Shown piece by piece: positions 24,193-36,042 of a stretch of DNA of 64,000 nucleotides (the first letter of the stretch is position 1; each line of letters opens with the position of its first letter). The DNA lies in contig NW_026946359.1 in assembly GCF_035222275.1 (NCBI RefSeq), forward strand, positions 558,001 to 622,000, in the 5' to 3' direction. The notes beneath the pieces are model-generated. The model did no database searches. It saw only the letters and a list, made by a program, of their open reading frames with translations, and had not been told where the DNA came from. The translations under genes and the position numbers were made by a program. The DNA is from Podospora bellae-mahoneyi (taxonomy: Eukaryota; Ascomycota; Sordariomycetes; Sordariales; Podosporaceae).

Positions 24193-25029
24193 TGCTGTGG
24201 TCAAAGGTCTGTGCAGTTGAGCTTAGTTAACGGTGGAGAAGTAAGAATAGAGTTGGTAAGCGGCTGCAGTAGTTTGAAAGTGTCCAAAGTAAGAAAGGAG
24301 CCTCTGAGGGAAGGGGGTGGTTTTTATTCCAAGAGGGCGAAGCAAGAAAACAAGTCCGAAAGGGGCTTCGACCTCCTGGCAACCCGCCAGCAACGACAAG
24401 ACCCCGCCGCGCTCTTCCTCAGCTGTTGGGTAGCTCCTGCCCCGCTGTCAGCTCCGAGACAGTGTGACGCCACAACACCCCGCCGCGAACAATCGACACA
24501 CCGCCCCAAATCCAGGGGCTTGTGGTGGCAGGGCGATATGTGATTGGCTGATTATTTCGCGGCATGCTTCCCGTTCTCGTCCTTGCTGGGCGACAGCTTC
24601 CCCCGGCTTCTTTTTTGGTCCGGATCCGCAGTCAAACACTCAACACGATGTTGAACACGAGAATGGGTTCAGACGACTCTGTGACAAGTGCCACGGCAGC
24701 GAAAACTGAGAAGAGAACGGCATGTCATGTTTGTGTCTGCAGTGTGTTGTGAGGGCCTGTAGGTCATCTGGCAGATGAGTAGACAAGGCCCTGGTTGAAT
24801 AGGTGGCGTTGCTGCCTCGGGGTGGTGGCCATTCAGAGCTCTCCTTTACCTAACCTTCATGCTCATCAAACCATCTACAGGATACTCTGATAATCTCATC
24901 CAAACTCACTCAACTCAATCAGTCTCCGAAATTTCACGCCAAGAGACCGATTGTGCCTTCCTCCCTCAAACTCAGTGACTGATATCCCGCCTCCGAAGCG
25001 CACCTTTTACTCCATACTCACCATAGAAA
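24193..25029. other. Divergent promoter between uap1 and DNA glycosylase
   Basis: About 840 nt between two divergently transcribed genes, so it holds both promoters. A CCAAT-like box occurs on the minus strand near 24544 (ATTGG). No gene seen. Confidence 0.35.
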
Positions 25030-26010
25030 ATGTCCGAAACATCATCACCCCAAAAAGAAGCAACCGACAACCTCCCCACCCCAACCTTCGCCGGCCGTCT
25101 CAAACTCTCGGAATTCATCTTCACCCCCGAGCAAAAGAAATCCATGCCTCTCCAACAACCCCTCCGTAAAAGCCCCCGGCTTCTCGCATCAACCTCCTCA
25201 TCAACACCACTCCTCCAACCCTCCCCATCCATACCATCCCCCCTCAAACGCTCCCCCTCAGAACCACCATCATCAATATCCTCCCCTTCAAAACGCAAAC
25301 GCCCCAAACCCCTCCCCACCCCACCCGGCCCGCTCCCCCTCCTCCCAGACGCCATCGCTCCCAACCTCATCCTCCTCTTCGTCGGCCTGAATCCCGGCCT
25401 GCTAACTTCCTCTACCGGCCACGCCTACGCCCACCCGACAAATCTCTTCTGGCGCCTGCTCCACTCATCCGGCATCACCCCCCGCCTCTGCGCGCCACAA
25501 GAAGACCGGCTCCTCCCCTCCCTCTTCTCCCTCGGGCTCACCAACATTGTCCCCCGACCAACACGGAACGGGGCAGAGCTTTCAAAGAAGGAGATGGATG
25601 CTGGCGTTGCGGTCCTGGAAGAGAAAATCAGGGAGTTTAAGCCGGAGGCGGTGTGTATTGTTGGGAAGAGCATTTGGGAGAGCGTGTGGAGGGTGAGGCA
25701 TGGGAGGGGGATCAAGAAGGAGGAGTTTAGGTATGGGTGGCAGGAGCGGGGGGAGGATATGGGAAAGGTGGAGGGGTTGGGGGAGTGGAATGGGGCGAGG
25801 GTGTTTGTTGCTTGCAGTACTAGTGGGTTGGCGGCTACGTTGAAGCCGAGGGAGAAGGAGGAGATTTTTGGGGAGTTGGGGGAGTGGGTTGTCAAGAGGA
25901 GGAGGGAGAGGGAGGAGGAGAAGGGGGTGGGGAGTGGAACGGATGGTGGTGAGGATGGTGGTGAGGGTATAGGGCAGGTTGATGATGCAGAGGTCAAGCA
26001 GGAATCATAA
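25030..26010 (+). CDS. G/T(U) mismatch-specific DNA glycosylase (TDG/MUG family)
   Basis: Removes uracil or thymine mispaired with guanine, starting base excision repair in the nucleus. One exon, 326 aa. The catalytic motif reads GLNPG (119-123; N121 corresponds to the water-activating Asn of TDG/MUG), followed by a STGHAYAHPTNLFWRLLHSSGI block, the standard family signature. A later CIVGKSIWE segment and the intercalation region ACSTSGLAA (family form SSS or similar) complete the fold. The first ~105 residues are Ser/Pro-rich with basic KRKRPK, probably disordered and nuclear-targeting. The C-terminal ~40 residues are Glu/Gly-rich. Base use changes within the gene: C-rich codons before about 25560 and G-rich ones after. 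Confidence 0.92.
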   Translation: MSETSSPQKEATDNLPTPTFAGRLKLSEFIFTPEQKKSMPLQQPLRKSPRLLASTSSSTPLLQPSPSIPSPLKRSPSEPPSSISSPSKRKRPKPLPTPPGPLPLLPDAIAPNLILLFVGLNPGLLTSSTGHAYAHPTNLFWRLLHSSGITPRLCAPQEDRLLPSLFSLGLTNIVPRPTRNGAELSKKEMDAGVAVLEEKIREFKPEAVCIVGKSIWESVWRVRHGRGIKKEEFRYGWQERGEDMGKVEGLGEWNGARVFVACSTSGLAATLKPREKEEIFGELGEWVVKRRREREEEKGVGSGTDGGEDGGEGIGQVDDAEVKQES

Positions 26011-29000
26011 AAAGGACAGTTGACGACGATACAGGCGACGCGACGGAATGGTTGGAAGGGGCATCAGGGCTCTGGGCAATGATAATGGAAAGGTTTAATC
26101 ATTTTGCGACTTTTTAGCAGGCATCATTGCACCCCAATTAATTTCAAGCTTTCAACAATATCGAGAGTTCGGCTTTTTAGTATAAAAAAAAGGTCAAAAG
26201 AGTTCGCGCCCGCCTCCGGTCTCAAACCCGCAGGTTTAGCCATCCACAGCGCTGCTTAATCCCTATTCGGTTCCTCATGGGTCAGGGTAATCTGGACGTC
26301 TCCTCATACCGCTGGGCCACTTCGCCTCCCCCACCAGGCACGTCCTGGTCTGCGATTGCTCTCTCAAAGTCGGAACTTATATTCCCATGGAGGGAAGGAG
26401 CGACAGGGAAGGAGCGATGGGGAGGGTTAGGGAAGGAGCGAGCAGGTGATGTTGTTGCTCGTCCCATCCAGGACAGGTTGCTCCTTCCTCGTGACGCAGA
26501 AACAATGAATTCTAGCAGTGGTTCGTTTGTTGAAGCCATCATCCTCCTGGTGGTCTCGACTGTGGCTGTCTTGTTTTGTTATGATAGAGCCGAACTTTGA
26601 TGCCCTCCTCGCCCTGCGACCCAGAGGTTTTGTCAACAACGTGGAGAGTTGGTTGATTTATGGCTAGGTACTTTCCTGTAAAACATGATGTTAATGGCTC
26701 TCTAGGTGCGTTGTGTCTGGGGGAATACTCACCTATTTGAGAGAGAGCCTAGTCATGCATGATAGAGATATCTTGCACCACCGACCGCTCTGGTTAAAAT
26801 ATCACAAGGCTTGTTAAATCCCATATCCTCCACGCAATTAGAGGTCCGGTTATTTTTGTCGAAAGTAACCAGGATACACATGTTGAACTTATGAACGTCA
26901 AGGTAGCGAGGCGTACGGAGATCTTGATTCTGAGTATATATGAGGCCATCTCACGATCAACTATCTAGCATCCGTACCTACCTCGGCAGCGTTCACATAT
27001 CCCAAGTGCAGTTGGCTCCGCAGATCTCGCCTTGCCTCTTTTGGCTGTACCGATCTCTCTCCTTCCCCCTTATCTGACCTTGCGATATTCCTTTCTCCCG
27101 GAAACCCTTCTAATCAAGCGCGCTTCGACGACTATTGAACCCGCAAGAACGACGCGACACCCCCAGCAATGTCTTATCCAAACTCCAAAATCTCAACCAC
27201 CCCTCTAGCTCCAGTCGCCTCGAAACTTATAACCCTTTTAGGAACACCCAATAACATTGCCCCCCTCCAGGCTCCTCCTTCACAACTACACTTTGTCTGG
27301 CACAGATGGTAACATGATCCCAGAAAAGAAAAACCCAGGGCTTACTAGGCTCGGCTGCCCGGCCTGATCTAGTTTGGTCTGGCTGATGAGCTGTCCAAAT
27401 TATCTGATCTCGTCTCAAAAATTGGAGACGGTGTCAACTGTATTCCTCTCCGCACTGTCAAAGATGCAAAGATCGGGTAGCATGCGGATGAGCAACCAAG
27501 GACAAAGCTAGGCTATATTTGGGCGCGAAAAGTGAGAGAGAGACGTTGGGAAACAAAAGAGAAAACAAAATGAGTGAGAAAAGGTGGAGAAAGGTTTGTT
27601 CAGACAGGGCGTTGTTTATATGTTTGGCCGTTAGATCAGGAATTTGGACAACCCCGATATATAACTTTCGTACCTAATCACCATCTATCTAGATAACCAT
27701 CACTCTCACCACCCGCCTAACTGGCCCGGGTATATCCCACCCCGCCCCCCCATCCTCCGTCCCTTCAGGCTGTGTGTGTGGGGACGAAGATGCGTGTGTG
27801 GTACACAGGCATCGACCCACTTCTCCCCCCTCCCCCGTCCGCTGCATCACAAAAGCCGTGTCCTATCATGAATTGCCGTCCTATTCCACACTCGCATACC
27901 ATCCAACTTGTCCCGGGCTGGTTGACTTCCCCCCACCATCCTCACCGTCCTCAGCTTCTCACCCGATCTTGGCAAGTCAGCAATACACAGTAATAGAACG
28001 CTGGAACCAGTCTGTCGGGTTCAACAAGCCCAACCACCAACCAAAGAGCGTGTGAGCCGACCCACCATTTCCAAACACCAACCATGACGATTGGACGTCG
28101 AGGAGGGGGTCGTGCATACTCAAACACCGTCGTCGAGATCGCCAATGTCCCCTTCGTATCTGCCTGTCAGATTGTCAACAACTAGCAGAGTAACATCGAG
28201 GGTGGCTGGGGCAAAACAGGTCATCTCATGGTTATGGAAGTTGGCTAGATAGGTGCTGTCAAGGAGCGTCGGCCATGATAGACAGACATGCTTCACGTAA
28301 AGGATAGGGCTCCTGGACTCCAGTGCTTGCGAATTCGGTGTAAGTCTTGCCATAGTCGCTACAGTAACAAACCGCTTTTCTTCAAGTCTGTTGTGTAACC
28401 TGGATATACGCGACATCCAATCGCGCTGCTGCCCCAAGGGTGACGAAAAGCGAACAGACTTTCGATGATACATGGCAAACATCCATTCTGTAGCCAACCA
28501 ACAGACATGGGATGTTCCACACATCCCGACCTGCCACGTACCACAACCCCCTGTTGTTCCATCCTCGAGCCCTCCATTATGCCTTCCTATCCCCTATAAC
28601 TCCCTAAACGCCTTTGGCTGAAAGCAACGCTGAACAGTGGAAAGACAAAGCGCTTGTGAGGCCGATCGAAGCACCTCGACAAATCTGAACCAATGGTGGG
28701 CCTTCGAGCCACCCATTCGGCAACTCCCATCAATGTCAAGCTCAGTAGATAAGCGAGTAGAGTCCCATAACGTGCGACTGGGCAGTGTTGGAGAAGAACG
28801 CAGTGCTGGCCATTTTCACCTCGAAATCGCACAAGGTTCCCAAAAGCACTGCTGCTCGTCAAGTCGGCGAGGAAAAGAGCTGAAAGGATTGGCCGCAAAA
28901 GGCCAGATCATGTATAGATATATATACACGGTAGTGTGTCGTAATATGGATGGCGGTGCGTAAATGTGCCACCCCCGTGAGTCGACGTGCATACGGAATC

Positions 29001-29358
29001 GGCGAGTTAGAGAGCTGCTTCCGAGTGAAAATGCTGGTTGCTGGCGGGTGTAAGATGGGTGGGCCAACATGTGCCTTAGTGCTGGCGGGCTCGCGACCTG
29101 GAGGTCTGGGAAGAGGAAGCTGGGTTGTCCCCCCTGTAATGTTTTAGAATGCCACACGTCATTGAATGGTCAACTGGGAGGGGAGAACGTGGTTCATTTA
29201 TCGCATTACTCCGGCGCTGGCGCTCCTGTCGGGTTGAATGTGGGTACGACCGAAGGTGCAGCAAGGCCGAGGTAAGCGGGTGGGTTATCCCACAGGGGTG
29301 CTCTTGTTGTACCCGAGTGGTTTGAGAAAGGTGGTAGAAACAAGCAAACGAGCGAGAC
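26011..29358. other. Gene-poor stretch of 3.3 kb
   Basis: It contains a small 12-bp tandem repeat (26392-26441) and several weak open frames. A 47-codon frame starts at an ATG at 27169 after a CT-rich leader; see findings. No family recognised, no transposon seen. Confidence 0.35.
26392..26441 (+). repeat. Short tandem repeat, GGGAAGGAGCGA x3
   Basis: Three perfect copies of the 12-mer GGGAAGGAGCGA lie at 26392, 26406 and 26430, with spacers of 2 and 12 bases. Purely a sequence observation; no function inferred. Confidence 0.8.
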
Positions 29359-30657
29359 TCACTGTGGTCTTCTCGCTGTGAAGATGTGCCTAGGGGGCTG
29401 TTAGACATATTGCCGTCGACTCGCGTCTGGGTCATTAATGAAACTCACATTGTGCAAAACACACGCTTCTCCTTCTTACTCACCTCCGCCTTGACCTCTT
29501 CAACAAAGTCGTTAATCTCGGAAAACGACTTGTTGAGTCCTCTCGCAAAGGGCGCCAGACACAAAGGTTGGAATCCCTGCTTCATAACCAAGTTAAACCA
29601 ACGGCCAATGTCCCGAGAATATGTGTCTGTCGGCCATGGGTTGAAAGGAATCCGGATGACCTCCTCTTTGATGTCAACGAACCCTACCTCGGCCAGCCGC
29701 TGCGTGGTCACGTTGCTGTCGAGACGCATGGATCGGCCAAAGTTGTCCATGACAGTCAGGAGCTCTCCTGTCCACTGCGAAATCAAGGAGCCATTGACAA
29801 GTCCGGGATCATCACTACGTGGCGTGAAGTCGATTTCAACTTGCTCGATGTGCCCATAATATGGTTTGAGATGCCTGGAAGCGGTTAGCAGAGACTTGAT
29901 ACAACTTGCTGTTGTAGACTCACCTGTAGGCTTCGGCGTACAACCGCGGCCAGCTTGCAATGCTGCCATTGAGTGTGCGCATATGAATAAGATCCCAAGT
30001 ACCTGCTTTCAGCTCTTGGGGCCACTCTGATTCAATATCCCTTTGTAAGAAGGTGAGATTGGAGGGAATGCTAACGATCTGTTAGTGTGGATGACCTGGG
30101 TAGAGGAAGACAGCATAAACTCACAATTCGGGTTGGATCAAGTTCAGATCCATGCCAACGTGTCTGCCACGCGGGTATTTGCTTCATTACGAAATTAGTA
30201 TTGAAGCATAAATGAGGTGACCATGAGATGTGAGCAACTTACTCGGCCATCTCGATGGTCCAGATGCCCGTGCCACAGCCGAGATCAAGAATTGATGGTT
30301 CTTCTACCGCGACCGGGGCTTTGTGCAGGAGTTCCTTGCGAGCAACCAAGCAAAACTTGTGAAATATGTCTAGGCGGTCTTGCTCATCCTTCACGTCGAG
30401 TGGTTAGTCAATCATGTGAACGGATGGACGCGAACTTGGGACCTCTCAGCTTACCGCATCAACGGGGAACATGTAAGCACCCTTTTTGTTGGTGCCATAC
30501 CATCGTCCATTTTCCTGGTACACTTGTGTGTTTTGCTCATGTTGTTGTGATGAGCCGGTGCCGCTGCGGGCGGTGTTAGTCGGGCCGGCTTGGTCATCAG
30601 ACGCACACAGGAAACTCACTTATAGAAGGACCTTGATGGCTGGGACTCCATCGCCAT
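29359..30657 (-). CDS. LaeA-like SAM-dependent methyltransferase
   Basis: A member of the LaeA family, nuclear methyltransferases that work with velvet proteins to switch on secondary-metabolite clusters and development. Seven exons: 30657-30620, 30563-30455, 30388-30243, 30181-30125, 30070-29924, 29874-29449 and 29389-29359; the product is 317 aa. All phases agree. Landmarks in order: YQENGRWYG and [19 protein letters not shown]; the SAM-binding motif DLGCGTGIW (84-92); [20 protein letters not shown]; a [13 protein letters not shown] strand; [24 protein letters not shown]; and the closing HIFTARRPQ, the counterpart of the LaeA ending HIWTARKP. Whether it is LaeA itself or a LaeA-like paralogue cannot be settled by eye. 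The stop TGA overlaps a GTGAGT donor. The gene stands alone between two long gene-poor stretches. Confidence 0.88.
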
Positions 30658-33600
30658 CCCGCTGTGAATCAGCCCAATCCAACAGCTTCCGAATGATCAA
30701 AGAGAAAACGGGCGGTAGGTCGTGAATATGAGTATATGGTTGCTATTTGAAATGTTGGAAGTGTGCCAGAGCTGGAAAGATGAGGTTAGAAAACCAGACA
30801 CAAGAGATTTAAAACCGCCGAGCACAATGATCCATATGGAATCGGGCAGGCCACTGGCTGGATTAGCTGAACTTTATCGTGGACACGAGCACGAGTGAGG
30901 GACGAGGGCATATCTCGTGGAAGCTTCTCAGACACGGGCCCGCCACAATTCCTATGCAGTCACTGGCGGCTAAGAAGATGGGACAACTCACCAGTAGCAA
31001 ATGATCTTTTTGAAGCCAACATTCGCCGTGGTGCCGGTAGCAAGTGGTACGGTGAGCGATGTGTGTGTGGTTTTTTAAGTTGGAAGGAATGCGATATAAG
31101 ATGATAAAGAGCGGTAAATTAGCTGAGACCAGCGCGCGGTTGCAGGAGCCGTGGCCCTGCTCGACGATTTGAGATTGCAGTTGTTGTGGATGACACCCGA
31201 CTGTTCAAGAGGGTGGGTGGAGCAAATAGAATGGAAGGAAGAAGCTCTTGGACCGGTGGCAGGGGGCGCGTGCCTTATTAACCTAAGCAAAGCCACCAGA
31301 AGGCGCTACGTCGCAGTGGGTGGTGCGGGAGCCGGGGGGGCTGACGGACAGGATGCACTGCCTGCGCCGGGCATGGAGCAGGGGAATCAAAAAAAGCAAT
31401 GACAGAACCGTCGGGTACATAGAATGGAACTCGGCCTTGATGATCTTGTCAATATGTCTGCTTTGTTCTTTCCTTCCAAATTCTACTCGTCTGCTTTTCC
31501 CGGGGGATCACGGTATCGCGGGAACACCTAGCTCGGTTGCAGGAGCTGCCCGGAGGGGTGTGTCGGGGGTCGGGTGGGTTAGGTGGTAAAAGTAAGGGTG
31601 TGGGGTTGCTAGCTCCCAGGTAGAAGGTCCCGAGGCCATATTAATACCCTGCCTACCCTGCCTACCTAGGTACAGAGTATTATTTCTACCTATGTTTGCT
31701 TCCCGTCAAGGTACCTGAGGTCCTGTTGTGATGATTCTTGGAGAATACCTACGAGATGCGCACTGCCAAAGTTGCCACCTCTCTCCATCGTTCACGTTTT
31801 CTGCTGCACCGTTCCAGCGGTTCGGGTTTGAAAGTAGCCCCTCTTGCGGGCGTCTCCATCGCTCCCGCTCCCGTATCCGGCACTCCCAAGTTCCAATGTG
31901 CGTAGACACCTCCTTGTTTTCACCAATGCCCGCTGACGTGCCGGCGGCACCTCCGCTTCTTTCATTTTGTTTCAGCAACTCGACCAACCGAGTGACATCG
32001 CCAAGCATGTGCATGGCGCTTCACCAGCAGACCGGTGGTGGAGTGGCTGGCAACCAACAAAGCAAGGCTCCAAGATTCTTGTATCCATATCCCACAAAAC
32101 TATCGCCATCAAGATGAACAAAGAACGTCGGCTCCAGCCTGTCGGGTCACGTCATCCGAGAACTTTGAACGAGTTGTAACAAAGACGGCTCAAAAGTTCC
32201 CAGATCCGAAACCCACAACTTGGTCGCCCACCACCATGATCAGTTCACCGGGCCGCCGCTTGCGGATGGCGCTGTTTCCAAGATGACAGATTGACGTGTT
32301 GCAGTTCCCTTATCTCGGATAAACGCACTCACTTCTGCACTTCTGAGAGAAAGCGCGTAACGAAGTTGGGAAGCTGCTGGCTGGCCAGGTGCGCAGGTTT
32401 AATCAGGTTTCCAAAACAGAGTTGCATGCAACGTGGGCTGGAACCATGCCATCATGATGCGTTCCAGCTCCTTACTACTCACCCACTCAGATCATCGCGG
32501 CCAAATTTCCGATGCCGCTTCTTCTTCGCGCCATTTCGGAAGCAAGCCTGCGAGGCTGCAAAAGCAGGTACACACCTGCATGTTTCTCACCACATGCCCG
32601 CCTGTTTCATGTCGTCCTCGACATCTCCGCTCCATCCCTTGCTTCAGCTGCCTTTTTCCCTTGGCCTTCTCTCATCCGATGCCCTGAAGAGGGTTCACCC
32701 CAGTCACCGAAGCCCAGACGGTGGGAGTTGAAGGTCCTCAAAGGGAATCAAGGCCCGGTCAGCTGTCCAGGGCCGCTTTTGTCCAACGTTGCTCGCTCCG
32801 AAGTTGGGGTTCCCAGCGATTGGGGGCACCGATTGTTTTTTCCCTACTCCACCTGCTGGGCTCCTGCCAAGCGGCCAGCGCCGCCCTTGACCCTAGCTGC
32901 CTGCGCAACCAACCTCTTCTTTTGATTGGTTACCGACCAGTCGGGTCGTCCCACTTTTTCTTCCCTCTCCTCCAACAGCGAGACATGAGTGGCATGGGAA
33001 TGGCTCCCTGACCTCTCTCTGTGTCTCAAGCACCCAGCCCAGTCGATCTGCTTCCCACTCGGTGGATGTCGTAGACCCGTGAAACCTGAATCACGGACTG
33101 GCACGCTTCACCGACGACCCGCGGATTCCGTCGGAATTGTCTCCGAAAGCTGTGCGCTCTGAGGTTTGTCCACTGGGGCTACCTGTAACCTGGTATGCCC
33201 TCACCTCTCGGTCCCGAACCAATTAGCATTGGCTAACTAAGCGGCGTCAGGGCAGGAGATTCATTGCGTCGTAATAACCTGCTTGGTCTGATGAGCCCCT
33301 CACTTCTCACCGGCCGAGCCTACACTAGAGGCGGCGCTGGCAGCCCAGGATGATCAGAAGAGCACGAAAGAGTGGGGGAGTCCTGCATCTTGTATATGTG
33401 CAAGTTCGGCATGTGTTTTGCTATGCTGACCGCCTTTTCTATTACTTGCAGCTGCAGGGCGAAGCGAGGCCCTTCGGGGGGTGTAGACCTTGTTCTCAAT
33501 TCAACAGCGTCGTCTCGTAACCAAACCTGCCGAGCGTGTTGTACCATCGCCCCGAAACTTTTCGGCATAGAGAAAATGACGAATCAGCTTGGGTGGACAT

Positions 33601-36042
33601 ACCCCTGGGCTTGGCCTGGAAGCTCCTTTCAACGGTGTTTCCACTGGCTCGGCTCCACATTTCGCGGCTCCTATCCATCAGACGACAAGTATGAAAGTAT
33701 GAGAGATGCTTGTCCACCAATTCTGCGCGACGTGATGACAAGACTACTGCACCAAGAATAGCAAATACGGTAGGTGAGGTGTGGCAGTCACCCTCCATAA
33801 AAGCTGAACAACTAACCAGATGCCAGAGAATGCGTCCACAGAGGCAACCCCGGGCCGAGACGTCGCCTGCCTTCAGGGTCTCTTCCCACACCCAGTTTCT
33901 GCCGGTCTCCCAAGCCATCACACCTTGCCGGGGGTCGACCGCTCCACCGGGTCATATCTCTATCTCGAGGTCGACATCTTGGAACATCAACCTACTAGTC
34001 ATACCCGCATGACATGGCGGCGCGGTGCCGTCACCAGACTCACATTGCCACCTGTTGGTTCTTGAACCGTGGAACTAGTGGCGGCATGGTTGACTAAACT
34101 TGTTGATTTGGCGATTCAGCGAGTAGGGAAATAATAGACTGGCACGGGTAACCAGCAGGACATACCCGGTGAAGTGGTGTTGGGGGCCGGTCCCAGTAGT
34201 CTGGGTGGTTAGATTGCCCGCCGTTATGCCAGATTGGGGCACAACAGCGTCTTCTCCTCCCCCCCTGCTCTCCCCCCTCTCCATGCTGTAACACAGGAGG
34301 GTGGTGTGGGAGGGTGGGAAGCTATCTTCTGGCGATGGATGGTGTGGTGGAGTCTAGATCAGCAGTTGAGCCAGTAAATTCAGCGATTCTGCTTTGGGGG
34401 AGGCTCCTTATGGGTAGGGTAGGGTAGGATTGTTCAGGCTGGGACTAACACTGTGCTCTATTTCAGTTTAGGGGGGAAGCTCGAGCCCAAGGTAGGTACA
34501 CAGTGTTACTGACATACCGATATGCAAAGTACTTTGCGGTACTTTCTTTGCCCTTCTCGGAATATCGACGGCCACTCGGATGGGATGGGAGGTTGCCTGG
34601 ACTTGCGCTGTACACTGTGAGAGGTGACACTCGTTACTGGAAAGTACGAGGGACGGGCATGACGAAGGTTGTGCGGTTGCCGACGTGCCACAGAGCCTTG
34701 TAAGGTTTCTAGGCGTTGTGACGGGTAGCTACGAGGTCAATGTATTCCCCATACTGTACGGGATGTATGTGACCACATCTTGTGTGGACGTGACTCGGCC
34801 GGCAAAGGAGCAAGCTAAGACCAGCCTCGCCTCGGTGAGGCACTGAAGGGCCTGTTGCTCTAGCTCTTTGTTTTGGCCAGAAAGAAATAAAGAGGACGAG
34901 GAGTGAGCGAGTGACTTGGACGGATGGTCACATACCTTACTCATAATATGCGGTGTAATTGCAGCCTTTGCTGGCTTGGACGGCCCTTTGTGTGTCTCAC
35001 TCTGACCTTCTTTTTCTTGTGATACCTACCGGGGAAACCGGAAGTTGAAGAATGAAAGACAGGTGGTGTCGCACCAGCAAGCACCTCGGGGGCAACCAGC
35101 CGGTGAGAGTGAGGCTTACAGGCCTCGGGCCGGTTTTTCTCTGCAGGTTTTGCGGCGGTTGAGCTGCCAGATCGGTCGTCATTCGGGGAAAGATTGAGCC
35201 CAGCCCTTCACAGTCTGATTAACTTGACGTGATGTTTGGCTTCATGTTCAGTTGGGATTCGAGACGGTCGCTCTTTATGGATCGACCTTGACGGGCCGAT
35301 ACATGTTGTGATTGGAGACTTTCGATTGGATTTGTTTTTTGGGGTGGGAAGATCATACTGATCACATGCCATAGATGACTCAAATGTCGAAACTGGGGTA
35401 CCATAATACCATAGCTTTGGGAAGACGTTGAGTTTGCCTTAGGCTTGTGGCTATCCCTGGTTGAAAACTAGAAGTAACAACGTTTGTCTAATTAGCGGCG
35501 ATCTCGAGAAATGTAGATATTAGCGGTGATCGGGAGGAGATTATCATATGATTAGGTACGTATAAATTGTTTGTGCGTTCTTTCCTCGTTGATTTACTTC
35601 TTTCTATGCTGTTCCGTACTCCATCGCTTGCTCCTTCCTCAGTTTGTTAACCGGGGTGCTCTTTCCCCAGCCACCTGCTGTTTTCTACTGACGTAATGGC
35701 CCTTCCTGGATTCACTAGTTTTCTAATCCATTGACTATGGAACTTGACAAGTAAACAACTTTGTTGTTATCAAGAATGGAAGCAGCTTGTAATCGCCCCA
35801 CATTCATAGTCACTCTCCCACTTCGAGATAAAGAGCGTGATCAGCTTCCGCAATGTTTTAGAACAAGGAATACAAAAGTGGCATCTGACTTCACTCATAG
35901 GCAGAACGCGGCATCCAAACTTTGATATGGATAGACATCTTTCTACTTCGTCAAAATTGTGTCTCAACACAAACCATGCACTTATTCTCAGCTGCTATAC
36001 AAGGTGACCTGCATAACCTCTACTCTTTCACAGGTACACCTC
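30658..36042. other. Gene-poor stretch of 5.4 kb
   Basis: The longest stretch without a recognised gene. Open frames up to about 146 codons occur on both strands, but they overlap, lack ATG starts or lack domains. A palindrome TACCTAGGTA lies at 31663, and a GTAGGG tandem at 34412-34428. No RNA gene or mobile element seen. Confidence 0.35.

Noticed and set aside
32291-32731. 146-codon plus-strand frame in the 30.7-36 kb stretch
   Set aside because: Begins at TTG, is Cys/His/Pro-rich without a motif, and overlaps other frames of similar length.
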